From: Streptomyces sp. NL15-2K
GTDB taxonomy: Bacteria > Actinomycetota > Actinomycetes > Streptomycetales > Streptomycetaceae
Assembly (NCBI RefSeq): GCF_030551255.1
Contig: NZ_CP130630.1
Span: forward strand, 9,919,001-9,983,000
Reading direction: 5' to 3'
Length of the DNA: 64,000 bases
The translations under genes were made by a program, and so were the position numbers. Of this stretch, positions 20,921 through 39,746 are shown one piece after another. The notes under the pieces are model-generated. The model was not told where the DNA came from. It made no database searches and saw only the letters and a list, made by a program, of their open reading frames with translations. Within the stretch, counting starts at the first letter, position 1; each line of letters begins with the position of its first letter.

Positions 20921-22042
20921 GTGAACACCGTGCTGGTCAACGCAGCTGTCAATTTCGGAATTCTTGCCGCGCTGAGCGCGTTGCTGTACGCCGCCCCTGG
21001 GCCCCTCCTCAGCCCTCCCGCCGTGCCTTTCGGCGTCCGTGTACCACCGGACAAGGTGCACGCCCCCGCCATCGAGACGCAGCGCAGGCGCTACCGCGGT
21101 CCGCTCCTGGCCGTCGCGGCGCCCGTCACCGTACTGGCCTTGACCCTCGGCGCCGTATTCGACACCCCCACCGCCGGAGCCTTCGGCGCCTTACCGCTCT
21201 GCGCCGGCGCCGCCGTCCTGTGGGTACGGGCCCACCGCAGCATCGCCCGCGCCAAGGAGGAGGACGGGTGGTACGACCAGGCCCGCCAGGGCGCCGTCAC
21301 GGACACCTCCCTGCGCACGGCCCCCGTCCGCTTCCCCTGGGTCTGGACGCTCCCCGCGGTCGTCGTGATCGCCGTCACGGTGGTGGTGGGCGCCGTCGTC
21401 TACCCCGACTTGCCCGACCGCATCGCCCTGCCGCGGCGCTCCGCCGGCGGCACCTTCTACCGCGAGTACACGACCAGCGTGTGGATCGCCTTCAGTCTCG
21501 TCCTCGGTCAGGTACTCATCACCCTTATCAGCGTCGGCACCGTCCACGGTCTGCTGCGCGCCCGCGCCGACCTCGACGTGGCCCGGCCCGCGACCAGCGT
21601 CGCCCGGCACCGTCGTTACCTCGCCGTCACCGCCCGCTCTCTGATGGGCATCACCGCTCTGCTGAATCTCATGCTGCTCGGCATGTCCGCGCTGATGTGG
21701 AGCGACACCCGCTCCACGCCCCTGATGCTCGTCGTCATCGGCGTGCCGCTCCTCGCGGCCCTCGCCGTCGTCACCTACCTGATCCTGCGCGTCGGGCCCT
21801 CCGGCAGCCGGTTGCCCGAGACCGCGGATGAGGAGAACACCGGCCTCGTCCCCCGCGACGACGACCGTTTCTGGCACGGTGCCGGCACGATCTACGTGAA
21901 TGCCGATGACCCCGCGGTCCTGGTGCCCCGGCGGGTCGGCATCGGCTGGACCGTCAACGTCGGCAATCTGCGCTTCCTCGTCATCGCGGCCTCGGTCGTC
22001 GCTGTCGCGACGGGGCTGACCGTCGTACTGGCCGTCTCCTGA
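20921..22042 (+). CDS. DUF5808-type polytopic membrane protein
   Basis: A 373-residue protein with about eight hydrophobic segments: N-terminal TM, a pair around residues 52-105, and others near 148, 190, 245, 270 and 350. A cytoplasmic loop near residues 318-345 reads FWHGAGTIYVNADDPAVLVP followed by RRVGIGWTVNVGN, the signature of DUF5808/DUF1648-like membrane proteins. Such proteins are often encoded next to YtrA-type regulators and are thought to act in envelope stress. Codon 91 (21,191-21,193) is the rare TTA, so expression may need bldA tRNA. GTG 20921 is chosen; the gene probably forms an operon with the GntR-type gene. Confidence 0.8.
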   Translation: MNTVLVNAAVNFGILAALSALLYAAPGPLLSPPAVPFGVRVPPDKVHAPAIETQRRRYRGPLLAVAAPVTVLALTLGAVFDTPTAGAFGALPLCAGAAVLWVRAHRSIARAKEEDGWYDQARQGAVTDTSLRTAPVRFPWVWTLPAVVVIAVTVVVGAVVYPDLPDRIALPRRSAGGTFYREYTTSVWIAFSLVLGQVLITLISVGTVHGLLRARADLDVARPATSVARHRRYLAVTARSLMGITALLNLMLLGMSALMWSDTRSTPLMLVVIGVPLLAALAVVTYLILRVGPSGSRLPETADEENTGLVPRDDDRFWHGAGTIYVNADDPAVLVPRRVGIGWTVNVGNLRFLVIAASVVAVATGLTVVLAVS

Positions 22043-22058
22043 CACCCGGGCCGCCCCG

Positions 22059-22076
22059 GGCCGCCCCGGGGCGGCC
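22059..22076. terminator. Palindromic terminator after the DUF5808 gene
   Basis: The perfect 18-bp palindrome GGCCGCCCC/GGGGCGGCC begins 17 bp after the stop and is preceded by a direct copy of CCGCCCCGGG. It marks the end of the GntR-DUF5808 operon. The rest of the gap to 22,301 holds no gene I can support and must contain the promoter of the biosynthetic operon. Confidence 0.55.
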
Positions 22077-22301
22077 GGACATCCCGACGCCCGGGTGGAT
22101 CAGCTCACGGGCCGGGCGCGTCCGCGGCCTCGGACTGGCTGCCCGGTGCGGCTCAGGCATGGTCCGGTCCCGTGCCCTGCCAGTCGCTCGTGCGTTGTGC
22201 GGGTGGCAGGGACATTCATCCTCCGCCGAAACACCTTCTGGCCGTTCCGGTCGGCTGTTTGACTACTCCGCGGAGCAGCGCCGTCACCCATGGGAGGGCA
22301 T

Positions 22302-23324
22302 GTGACGCAGACAGCCGTACCGGGGCACGCCGCTCCCCTCGCGGTGCGCAGCGCGGCCTCGTACCTGCCGGACGCATCGGTGGATCTCGCCGCACTGCCG
22401 GAGCTCGCCGAGCTGGACGAGGACGCGGCGCGCACCTGCCGGAACCTGGGCATCGAGTCCGTACACGTCGATGACGGCTTGGACACGACGGGGCTCGCCG
22501 AGCGAGCCGCACGCGAGGCGCTGGCACGTGCGGGAGCGGACGCGCGGGACGTAGGCGCGCTGATCGTGGTGGAGCAGCGGGCGCCGCAGACCATGCTCAG
22601 CTCCGAGGTCACCCGGCTGCAGCGGCTGCTCGGCGCCGAAGGAGCCGTCGCGTTCTCCGTGGGCGGACTGGGCTGCGTGTCGATCACGCCCGCGCTGCTG
22701 GCGGCACGCGGGCTGCTGGCGGCCGACCCGGGCCTGGAGAACGTACTCGTCGCGCACGGCAGCAAGCCCGTCTCGAGCCACCGCTACCGTCACCCCGTGA
22801 CCGTGAACGGGGACGGTGGGCAGGCTCTGCTGCTGTCCCGCACCGGTCCTGTGCGGGTGCTGGACATCCTCCAGGAGACCAACGGCGCGTACTGGGACCT
22901 CTTCCACGTCGACTACCGTGACCGGCCCCCGGCCCAGTGGCGCGAGGAGTGCACGGACCTGCCCACCTACTCCTTCCGCCTCGCCGTCGAGACCCGCAAC
23001 CGCCTCGGCGCCCTGCTGCGCGAGCTGCTGGAGCGCAACGGGATGGCGCCGGGGGACGTACGTGGGTACGTCAGCCAGAACCTGTCGGCGGGCAGCCTCA
23101 CCTTCATCGAGGAGTCCCTGGACATCGAACTCCTGGGCGTGTGCCGGGAGAACCTGCGGCGCTACGGGCACCTCGGGCCCAACGACATCTTCCTCAACCT
23201 CCACACGGCGCTGGAGCGCAAGGACTTCGGCGAGGGGGACCGTGCCGTAGTGATCAATGTGAGCCCTGTGGCGGCATGGAGCCTGCTGCTCGTCGAGATG
23301 AGGCCTCAGGAGGCCATGGCGTGA
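22302..23324 (+). CDS. KASIII-like protein lacking the condensing His and Asn; proposed acyltransferase
   Basis: A 340-residue thiolase-fold protein of FabH/KASIII type. The nucleophile Cys125 is in SVGGLGCVSITP. Where FabH has its HQAN histidine this protein reads YVSQNLSAGS, and where FabH has the GN(T/S) asparagine it reads YGHLGPND, so two of three condensing residues are gone. KASIII relatives with altered triads (CerJ, ChlB3/ChlB6, DpsC types) act as acyltransferases or select starters. It is encoded first in an operon with an ACP and extender-forming enzymes. I infer transfer of an acyl group, perhaps hydroxymalonyl, from the ACP to NRPS1. GTG 22302 after GGGAGGG is preferred; ATG 22290 is an alternative. 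Confidence 0.8.
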   Translation: MTQTAVPGHAAPLAVRSAASYLPDASVDLAALPELAELDEDAARTCRNLGIESVHVDDGLDTTGLAERAAREALARAGADARDVGALIVVEQRAPQTMLSSEVTRLQRLLGAEGAVAFSVGGLGCVSITPALLAARGLLAADPGLENVLVAHGSKPVSSHRYRHPVTVNGDGGQALLLSRTGPVRVLDILQETNGAYWDLFHVDYRDRPPAQWREECTDLPTYSFRLAVETRNRLGALLRELLERNGMAPGDVRGYVSQNLSAGSLTFIEESLDIELLGVCRENLRRYGHLGPNDIFLNLHTALERKDFGEGDRAVVINVSPVAAWSLLLVEMRPQEAMA

Positions 23325-23689
23325 CAGACACCACCGGCAACACCACTGACCGGATCACCGAAGAGGTCGTCGCGTTTCTCACCGCCGCCCTGCGCCGGCA
23401 GGTCGGTCCCGACGACGACTACTTCGCCCTGGGGCTCGCGGACTCGCTCTTCGCCCTGGAGTTGGTGACCTTCGTCGAGGACCGCTTCCGCCTCACTGTG
23501 GAGGTCGAGGACCTCGACCTGGACAGTTTCCGGACCGCGGCGCGCATCACGCGGTTCGTTCGGTGCAAGCAGGGGAGGCAAGGGCTGCCGGACAGCGGCC
23601 CGCAGGGTGACCCCAGGGACGCTTCGGCGGGCGGCCCGGCGGTCAGTGTCGGCCACGAGCTGCTCAAGGCCCGTGACGCACGCGCTTAG
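23321..23689 (+). CDS. Discrete acyl carrier protein
   Basis: A 122-residue protein whose first 85 residues form a carrier domain with phosphopantetheine Ser42 in GLADSLFALELV. The tail (KQGRQGLPDSGPQ onward) is polar and longer than usual. The GTG start overlaps the stop of the KASIII-like gene (GTGA). Encoded between the KASIII-like protein and acyl-CoA dehydrogenase, and near an FkbH homologue, it corresponds to the ACP on which glyceryl units are loaded and oxidised in methoxymalonyl/hydroxymalonyl-ACP pathways. The 3' end overlaps the next gene by 17 bp. Confidence 0.88.
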   Translation: MTDTTGNTTDRITEEVVAFLTAALRRQVGPDDDYFALGLADSLFALELVTFVEDRFRLTVEVEDLDLDSFRTAARITRFVRCKQGRQGLPDSGPQGDPRDASAGGPAVSVGHELLKARDARA

Positions 23690-24857
23690 CGCGGCGCCGC
23701 CCCTGGTGCGGGCGGCGGCCCGGCTGGCGGCGGACGTACGGGACGAGGCGGCCGGGTGGGACCGGAGCGGTGTGCTCCCCGCCCAGGTGCGCGGGGCGGT
23801 CGCCGCCGCGGGACTGCTGGCGGCGGACCTGCCGCCGGAGTACGGCGGGACGGGCGCCACGCCGCCCGAGGTCGGCGAGGTGTGCGCGCACCTGGGCGGC
23901 GTGTGCAGCGCGCTGCGCGGCCTGGTGACCGTTCAGGGCATGGTCGCGGCGGCGTTGCTGCGCTGGGGCACGGCCGCGCAGCGTGCCGCGTGGCTGCCCC
24001 GGCTGGCGTCCGGCGAGGTGATCGCCGGTTTCGCCGCCACCGAGCAGGAGGCGGGCAGCGCCCTGGCGGACGTACGCACGCGCGTGGAGCAGCCGGAGGA
24101 GGGCGGCGACGTCGTCGTCACCGGCCACAAGAAGTGGGTGACGTGCGGGCAGGTGGCGCAGGTGTTCCTGCTCCTGGGGCAGTCCGGCGGGCGGCCCGTC
24201 ACCGTGCTGGTCGAGGCGGACCGCGAGGGGGTCGCCAGGGAGCCGGTGAGCGGGCAGCTCGGCATGCGCGCCGCTCAGATCGCCCATGTGCGCTTCGACG
24301 CCGTCCGCGTCCCGCGCGGCAATCTCGTCGCGCCGCCGGGCATGGGGCTCTCCCACGTCGTGGGCACCGGGCTCGACCACGGGCGGTTCACCGTCGCGTG
24401 GGGATGCGTCGGCATGGCCGAGGCGTGCCTGGCCGACGCCGCCGCGCACGCCACCGTCCGCAGGCAGGGCGGAGTGCCGTTGAGCGACCACCAGTTGGTC
24501 CGCTCCCTGCTCGCGCGCGGCGCCGTGGCCGCGGCCGGGGCGCGCGCGCTCGCCCTGCGGGCCGCACAGGCCCGCGCCGAGGCGCCGCAGCGGGCTGTCC
24601 TCGAGACCGTCGTCGCCAAGTACGCGGCCGCCGATGCCGCCGCGTCCGTCAGCCGCGACGCCGTCCAGGTCCTCGGTTCGGTCGGCTGCGAAACCGACAG
24701 CAGAGCCGGGCGCCTCTTCCGGGACGCCAAGGTGATGGAGATCATCGAAGGAGCACAGCACGTGGCCGAACTCCACATCGCGGAACGCCTGTTACGCCAG
24801 TACGGCACGCCGCCGCCTGAGGTGACCCCGGACAGCCGGGACGGTGAGCGGGCATGA
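23673..24857 (+). CDS. Acyl-CoA dehydrogenase-like flavoprotein (extender-unit oxidation)
   Basis: A 394-residue acyl-CoA dehydrogenase family protein with the standard N-terminal helical, middle beta (GFAATEQEAGSALADVRT, GHKKWVTCGQ) and C-terminal helical (QVLGSVGCETDSRAGRLFRDAKVMEIIEG) regions. In methoxymalonyl-ACP loci the FkbI-type member oxidises the semialdehyde to the malonyl form. I infer the same role here, giving 2-hydroxymalonyl-ACP. GTG 23673 lies inside the end of the ACP gene. Codon 374 (24,792-24,794) is TTA, a bldA-dependent leucine codon inside this operon. The stop overlaps the FkbH-type start (ATGA). Confidence 0.86.
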   Translation: MTHALSAAPPLVRAAARLAADVRDEAAGWDRSGVLPAQVRGAVAAAGLLAADLPPEYGGTGATPPEVGEVCAHLGGVCSALRGLVTVQGMVAAALLRWGTAAQRAAWLPRLASGEVIAGFAATEQEAGSALADVRTRVEQPEEGGDVVVTGHKKWVTCGQVAQVFLLLGQSGGRPVTVLVEADREGVAREPVSGQLGMRAAQIAHVRFDAVRVPRGNLVAPPGMGLSHVVGTGLDHGRFTVAWGCVGMAEACLADAAAHATVRRQGGVPLSDHQLVRSLLARGAVAAAGARALALRAAQARAEAPQRAVLETVVAKYAAADAAASVSRDAVQVLGSVGCETDSRAGRLFRDAKVMEIIEGAQHVAELHIAERLLRQYGTPPPEVTPDSRDGERA

Positions 24858-26098
24858 CGGGGGCTCCGACGGGGCCCGCCGGGGCGGCGGGTTCCACCGG
24901 GTCCGCGCCGGGTCCGACCCAGTCGGCTGCGGGTTTCACCGGGCCGATGGCAGCTCCGGACGGGGCGGTGAAGGGGTCCGCTTCGGCGGCTGGTTCGACC
25001 GGGGCGGCGGCCGGGTCCGGCAGGTCGGTGAAAGGGGCGGCGCCGGTCGTCAAGTGTCTGGTGTGGGACCTCGACGACACGCTCTGGGGCGGCACCGTGC
25101 TGGAGGGGGACGACGTACGGCCCGTCGAGGCGGCGCTGCGTACCCTGCACGCACTGGACGTGCGGGGCATTCTGCACGCTGTGGCGAGCCGGGGTGACCA
25201 CGCCACAGCCACCGCGCGTCTGGAGCGCCTCGGCCTGGCGGAGATGTTCACGGCGGTGGAGATCGGTTGGGGCGCCAAGTCCGCCTCCGTGCGCCGCGTC
25301 AGCGAGTCCCTCGGCATCGGCATCGACACCCTCGCGTTCGTCGACAACGACCCCGTCGAGCGCGCCGAGGTGGCCGCCGCCCACCCCACCGTGCGCTGCT
25401 ACGGCGCCGAACGCATACCCGACCTGCCCGACCTGGCGGAGTTCCAGCCCTCGTACGTCACCGACGAGTCCCGCGCCCGCCGCGAGCTCTACCGCGCCGA
25501 GGCCCGTCGGCAGCAGGCGCGGGAGGTGCACGAGGGCGCGCCCGCCGAGTTTCTCGCCTCCCTGGGGCTCGAATTGACCGTGCGGCAGGCCACCGAGGAC
25601 GATCTGGCCCGCGCCCACGAGCTGACGGTGCGCACCCACCAGCTCAACACCACGGGCCGCACCTACGGCATGGACGAGCTGCGCGCGCTGTGCGACTCCC
25701 CGCACCACCAGGTGCTGGTCGCCCAGCTGACCGACGTGTACGGCTCGTACGGCACCGTCGGACTGGCGCTGACCGAGCGCGGCGGCGGCCGGTGCGTGCT
25801 GCGGCTGCTGCTGTTGTCCTGCCGGGTGATGTCCCGGGGCATCGGCCCCGCCCTCATCGGTCACATCGTGCACCGCGCCCTCGCCGAAGGCCTGCGGCCC
25901 GTCGCCGAGTTCGTCCCCACCGACGTCAACCGCGTGATGCTGGTGAACCTCCGCTTCGCCGGCTTCGAGACGCTCGCCGAGGAGGCACAGGACAGCGGCA
26001 TCCTCCTCGGTTTCCCGGCCGACCACGACCCGCCCCCGCTCCCCGCGCACGTACGTGTCGTCACCGCCGACTCCACCGCAACCCGGAGGACCAGTTGA
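24854..26098 (+). CDS. FkbH-like glyceryl-ACP forming enzyme (HAD phosphatase with GNAT-like domain)
   Basis: A 414-residue FkbH homologue. A HAD-type catalytic motif with Asp72 and Asp74 lies in VWDLDDTLWGG, and the C-terminal half has a GNAT-like fold with the FkbH signature RTHQLNTTGRTYGMDEL. These proteins dephosphorylate 1,3-bisphosphoglycerate and load glycerate onto an ACP. Residues 1-62 are a low-complexity Gly/Ala/Ser/Pro extension not usual for the family; a later start is possible but no better ribosome site was seen. It lies within the overlapping KASIII-ACP-dehydrogenase run, so glyceryl-ACP is the inferred product. Confidence 0.9.
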   Translation: MTGAPTGPAGAAGSTGSAPGPTQSAAGFTGPMAAPDGAVKGSASAAGSTGAAAGSGRSVKGAAPVVKCLVWDLDDTLWGGTVLEGDDVRPVEAALRTLHALDVRGILHAVASRGDHATATARLERLGLAEMFTAVEIGWGAKSASVRRVSESLGIGIDTLAFVDNDPVERAEVAAAHPTVRCYGAERIPDLPDLAEFQPSYVTDESRARRELYRAEARRQQAREVHEGAPAEFLASLGLELTVRQATEDDLARAHELTVRTHQLNTTGRTYGMDELRALCDSPHHQVLVAQLTDVYGSYGTVGLALTERGGGRCVLRLLLLSCRVMSRGIGPALIGHIVHRALAEGLRPVAEFVPTDVNRVMLVNLRFAGFETLAEEAQDSGILLGFPADHDPPPLPAHVRVVTADSTATRRTS

Positions 26099-26982
26099 GC
26101 AGCTCGCAGAGTGCACCCTTCGCCCGCACGGCCGTCATCGGCGTCGTCGGCGCGGGCACCATGGGCGTCGGAGTCGCGCAGAGCTTCGCCGAGGCCGGTC
26201 ACCCCGTCACCGTCGTGGACCCCTCCGACGAGGCGCTCGGGGACGGTGAGTGCCGACTGCGCCAGGGCCTGCGCGCCGCCCGGCTGCTGCGCAGGCCCGC
26301 CCCGCCCGCGCCGATGGCCGAGGTCGCCGCGCGGGTGCGGTGGGAGCAGAAGCCCGCGCAGCTCGGGGACGCCGCCCTCGTGGTGGAGTGCGGGCCCGAG
26401 CGCATACCGGTCAAGGAGCAGATCCTCGCCGAGGTCGACCGTGTCTGCGGCGCCCACGCCGTGATCGCCTCCTGCACCTCTGCCATCCCGGTGGCGACCC
26501 TCGCCGCGGGCACCGGGCGACCCGACCGCGTGATCGGCACCCATTTCATGAACCCGGCCCACCTGAAGGACGCCGTCGAGGTGATCCGCGGCCCGCGGAC
26601 GAGCGACGCGACCCTGGAGACGGTCGTCACGTTGCTGGAGGGCTGCGGGAAGCGGGCCCACGTGGTCGGCGACGCCCCGGGGTTCGTCTCCAACCGGGTG
26701 CTGATGCCGATGGTCAACGACGCGGCGGCCCGCGTCCAGGAGGGCACGGCCGACGCGGAGACCGTGGACACCATCTTCACGGACTGCTTCGGACACGCCA
26801 TGGGCCCCCTGCGCACCGCCGACCTGATCGGCCTGGACACGGTGCTCGACTCCCTCCTCGTCCTGCGGGAGACCACCGGCGACGCCCGCTACGAGCCCTG
26901 CGCCCTGCTGCGCGACCTCGTCGCTCGGGGGCACCGCGGTCGCAAGAGCGGCCGTGGCTTCCACGTCTACGAAACGCGATGA
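26095..26982 (+). CDS. 3-hydroxyacyl-CoA dehydrogenase-like (glyceryl-ACP oxidation)
   Basis: A 295-residue NAD-dependent dehydrogenase with the dinucleotide-binding GAGTMG near residue 20, SCTSAIPVATLA, the conserved THFMNPAHLK region and the C-terminal helical domain (GFVSNRVLMPMVNDA; DLIGLDTVLD). In methoxymalonyl- and aminomalonyl-ACP loci, members oxidise glyceryl-ACP at C3 to the semialdehyde. The start is TTG 26095, supported by GGAGGA 5 bases upstream and by overlap with the FkbH-type stop; later ATGs would remove the nucleotide-binding motif. Confidence 0.88.
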   Translation: MSSSQSAPFARTAVIGVVGAGTMGVGVAQSFAEAGHPVTVVDPSDEALGDGECRLRQGLRAARLLRRPAPPAPMAEVAARVRWEQKPAQLGDAALVVECGPERIPVKEQILAEVDRVCGAHAVIASCTSAIPVATLAAGTGRPDRVIGTHFMNPAHLKDAVEVIRGPRTSDATLETVVTLLEGCGKRAHVVGDAPGFVSNRVLMPMVNDAAARVQEGTADAETVDTIFTDCFGHAMGPLRTADLIGLDTVLDSLLVLRETTGDARYEPCALLRDLVARGHRGRKSGRGFHVYETR

Positions 26983-28855
26983 CCGCCATGCCCACCCCCG
27001 CCGTTCCCGACGTCCTGGCCCGGCTGCTCGTCAGCACCCGGAACAAGCCCGAGGCGACCGCGGTCGTGGTCGGTGAATCCGCCCTGACCTACCGCGAGTT
27101 CGACGCGGCGTCCGCGGCGCTCGCCGCGCGGCTCCGCGCCGCCGGGGTGTGCAGGGGGCAGACCGTGCTGCTGTACCTGCGGCAGAGCGTGCACACCGTG
27201 GTCGGTATGGCGGCCGCCCTGCGCCTGGGCGCCGCGTGGTGCGTGGTGGAACCGGGCCACCCGGTCGAGCGCATCGAGACGCTGCTCCACGACGTGGACT
27301 GCGCGGCGCTCGTCCTGGACGACACGCAGAGCCCGCAGGTCCCGGACAGCGCCCGCATCCACGACGCCGCACGCGCCCTCGCCGATGCCGCGCCCCGCCC
27401 GCTCGCCGTGCTGGAGGTCGGCGGCTCGCAGGGCTATGGGCCCGCGCCCGGCGCGGAGCCCGCCCCCGCCGTCGATGAGCCCGGCGACCTGCCCGCGTAC
27501 ATCATCACCACCTCGGGCTCGACGGGCGAGCCGAAGGGGATCGTCGTCAGCCGGGACAACCTCGCCCACATGGTGGCCGCTCGGCGCGATGAGCCGGGCC
27601 GCCCCACCTTCTCCACATGCCGGTTCACCTGGGACGGCTCCCTCCTGCTGCTCTTCCAGGCGCTGTGCACCGGCGGCACCGCCGTCCTGGCCGACCACCG
27701 TGCGATCCCCGACGCGTCCGCCTGCGCCGGACTCGTCCTGCGATGGCGCGTGGCACAGCTCGTGTCGCCCCCGTCGTTCTACCGTCTGATGCTTCCTCAC
27801 CTGGCCGGCGCGGACGCGCACCTGAGGGAGGTGATCCTCGCCGGGGAGGCGTTCCCCGAGGCCCTGATCCCGCAGCACCGCGCCGTGCTGCCGGACACGC
27901 GGCTGCGCAACGAGTACGGGCCCACGGAGACCACGGTCACGGTGCTGGCGCACCCCGTGAGCGGCCCGTACGGGGGGAAAGTGCCCATCGGCACCCCCCT
28001 GGGGACGACCGCCGCCCATGTGCTGGACGAGCGGTTGCGGCCCGCGCCCGCCGGGCAGCTCGGCGAGCTGTACGTGGGCGGCGCCCAGGTCGCCCAGGGT
28101 TACACGGCCCGCCCCGGTGGCACCGCGCAGTACTTCGTCGCCGACCCGTTCTCCGCCGGGCCCGGCGCCCGCATGTACCGCACCGGTGACCTGGTGCGGG
28201 TCAACGAGGCGGGCGAGATCGAGTTTCACGGCAGGGCGGACGGCCAGCTCAAGGTGCGCGGGGTGCGCGTGGAGCGGCAAGCGGTCGAGGCAGTCCTGGA
28301 GTCCCATCCGGCGGTGCGCCAGGCCACCGTGCTCGGCGTCCCCGATGAGCACGGCGACACCGGACTCGTCGCCTTCTGGTCCCCGGCCGGTACGGCCGTG
28401 GCGCTGCCGGACACCCGCGAGCTGATCGAGCTGTGCGCAGCGCACCTCCACGACCAGGCCGTGCCGGAGACCTTCGTCACCGTCGGCGCGATGCCGCTCG
28501 CCGCCACCGGCAAGACCGACGAGGCGGCCCTGCTCGCCCTGCTGCCCGACGCCCCCGGCCGGCCCTCCGGCGGTGCGGGCAGCGGCTGGACCCCGCTCCA
28601 GAGCGTCGTCGCACGGCTGTGGACGCGGGTGCTGAAGCACGACCGGTTCGGCCTCAGGGACAGCTTCTTCTCCGTGGGCGGCAACTCGCGCCGCGTCGTC
28701 GAGCTGCACCTGGGCCTACAACGCGAGTGGCCGGGCGCGGTGCGTGTGGGACAGCTGTTCGACCTGGACACCGTGGAGGCCCAGGCGGCGGCGCTGGTCG
28801 CCGCACAGAGCCGGGTTCGGGCAGGTGGGAACGACGGACGACCAGGGGAGCGACA

Positions 28856-28859
<4 letters not shown>
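26979..28859 (+). CDS. Free-standing adenylation-carrier (A-T) protein
   Basis: A 626-residue NRPS loading-type protein. The A domain spans residues about 15-525 with [11 protein letters not shown] (A3), NEYGPTETT (A5), YRTGDLVR (A7), LKVRGVRVE (A8) and ATGKTDEA (A10 Lys). The carrier domain spans about 545-615 with Ser570 in [10 protein letters not shown]. The specificity residues I read by eye are D,G,L,S,I,A,E,V,T,K, which I cannot assign; the first Asp implies an amino acid. With no C domain it should load a starter or side unit, probably passed to the EntF-like first C domain of NRPS2. Its start overlaps the preceding stop (ATGA). Confidence 0.88.
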
Positions 28860-39745
<10,886 letters not shown>

Positions 39746-39746
39746 G

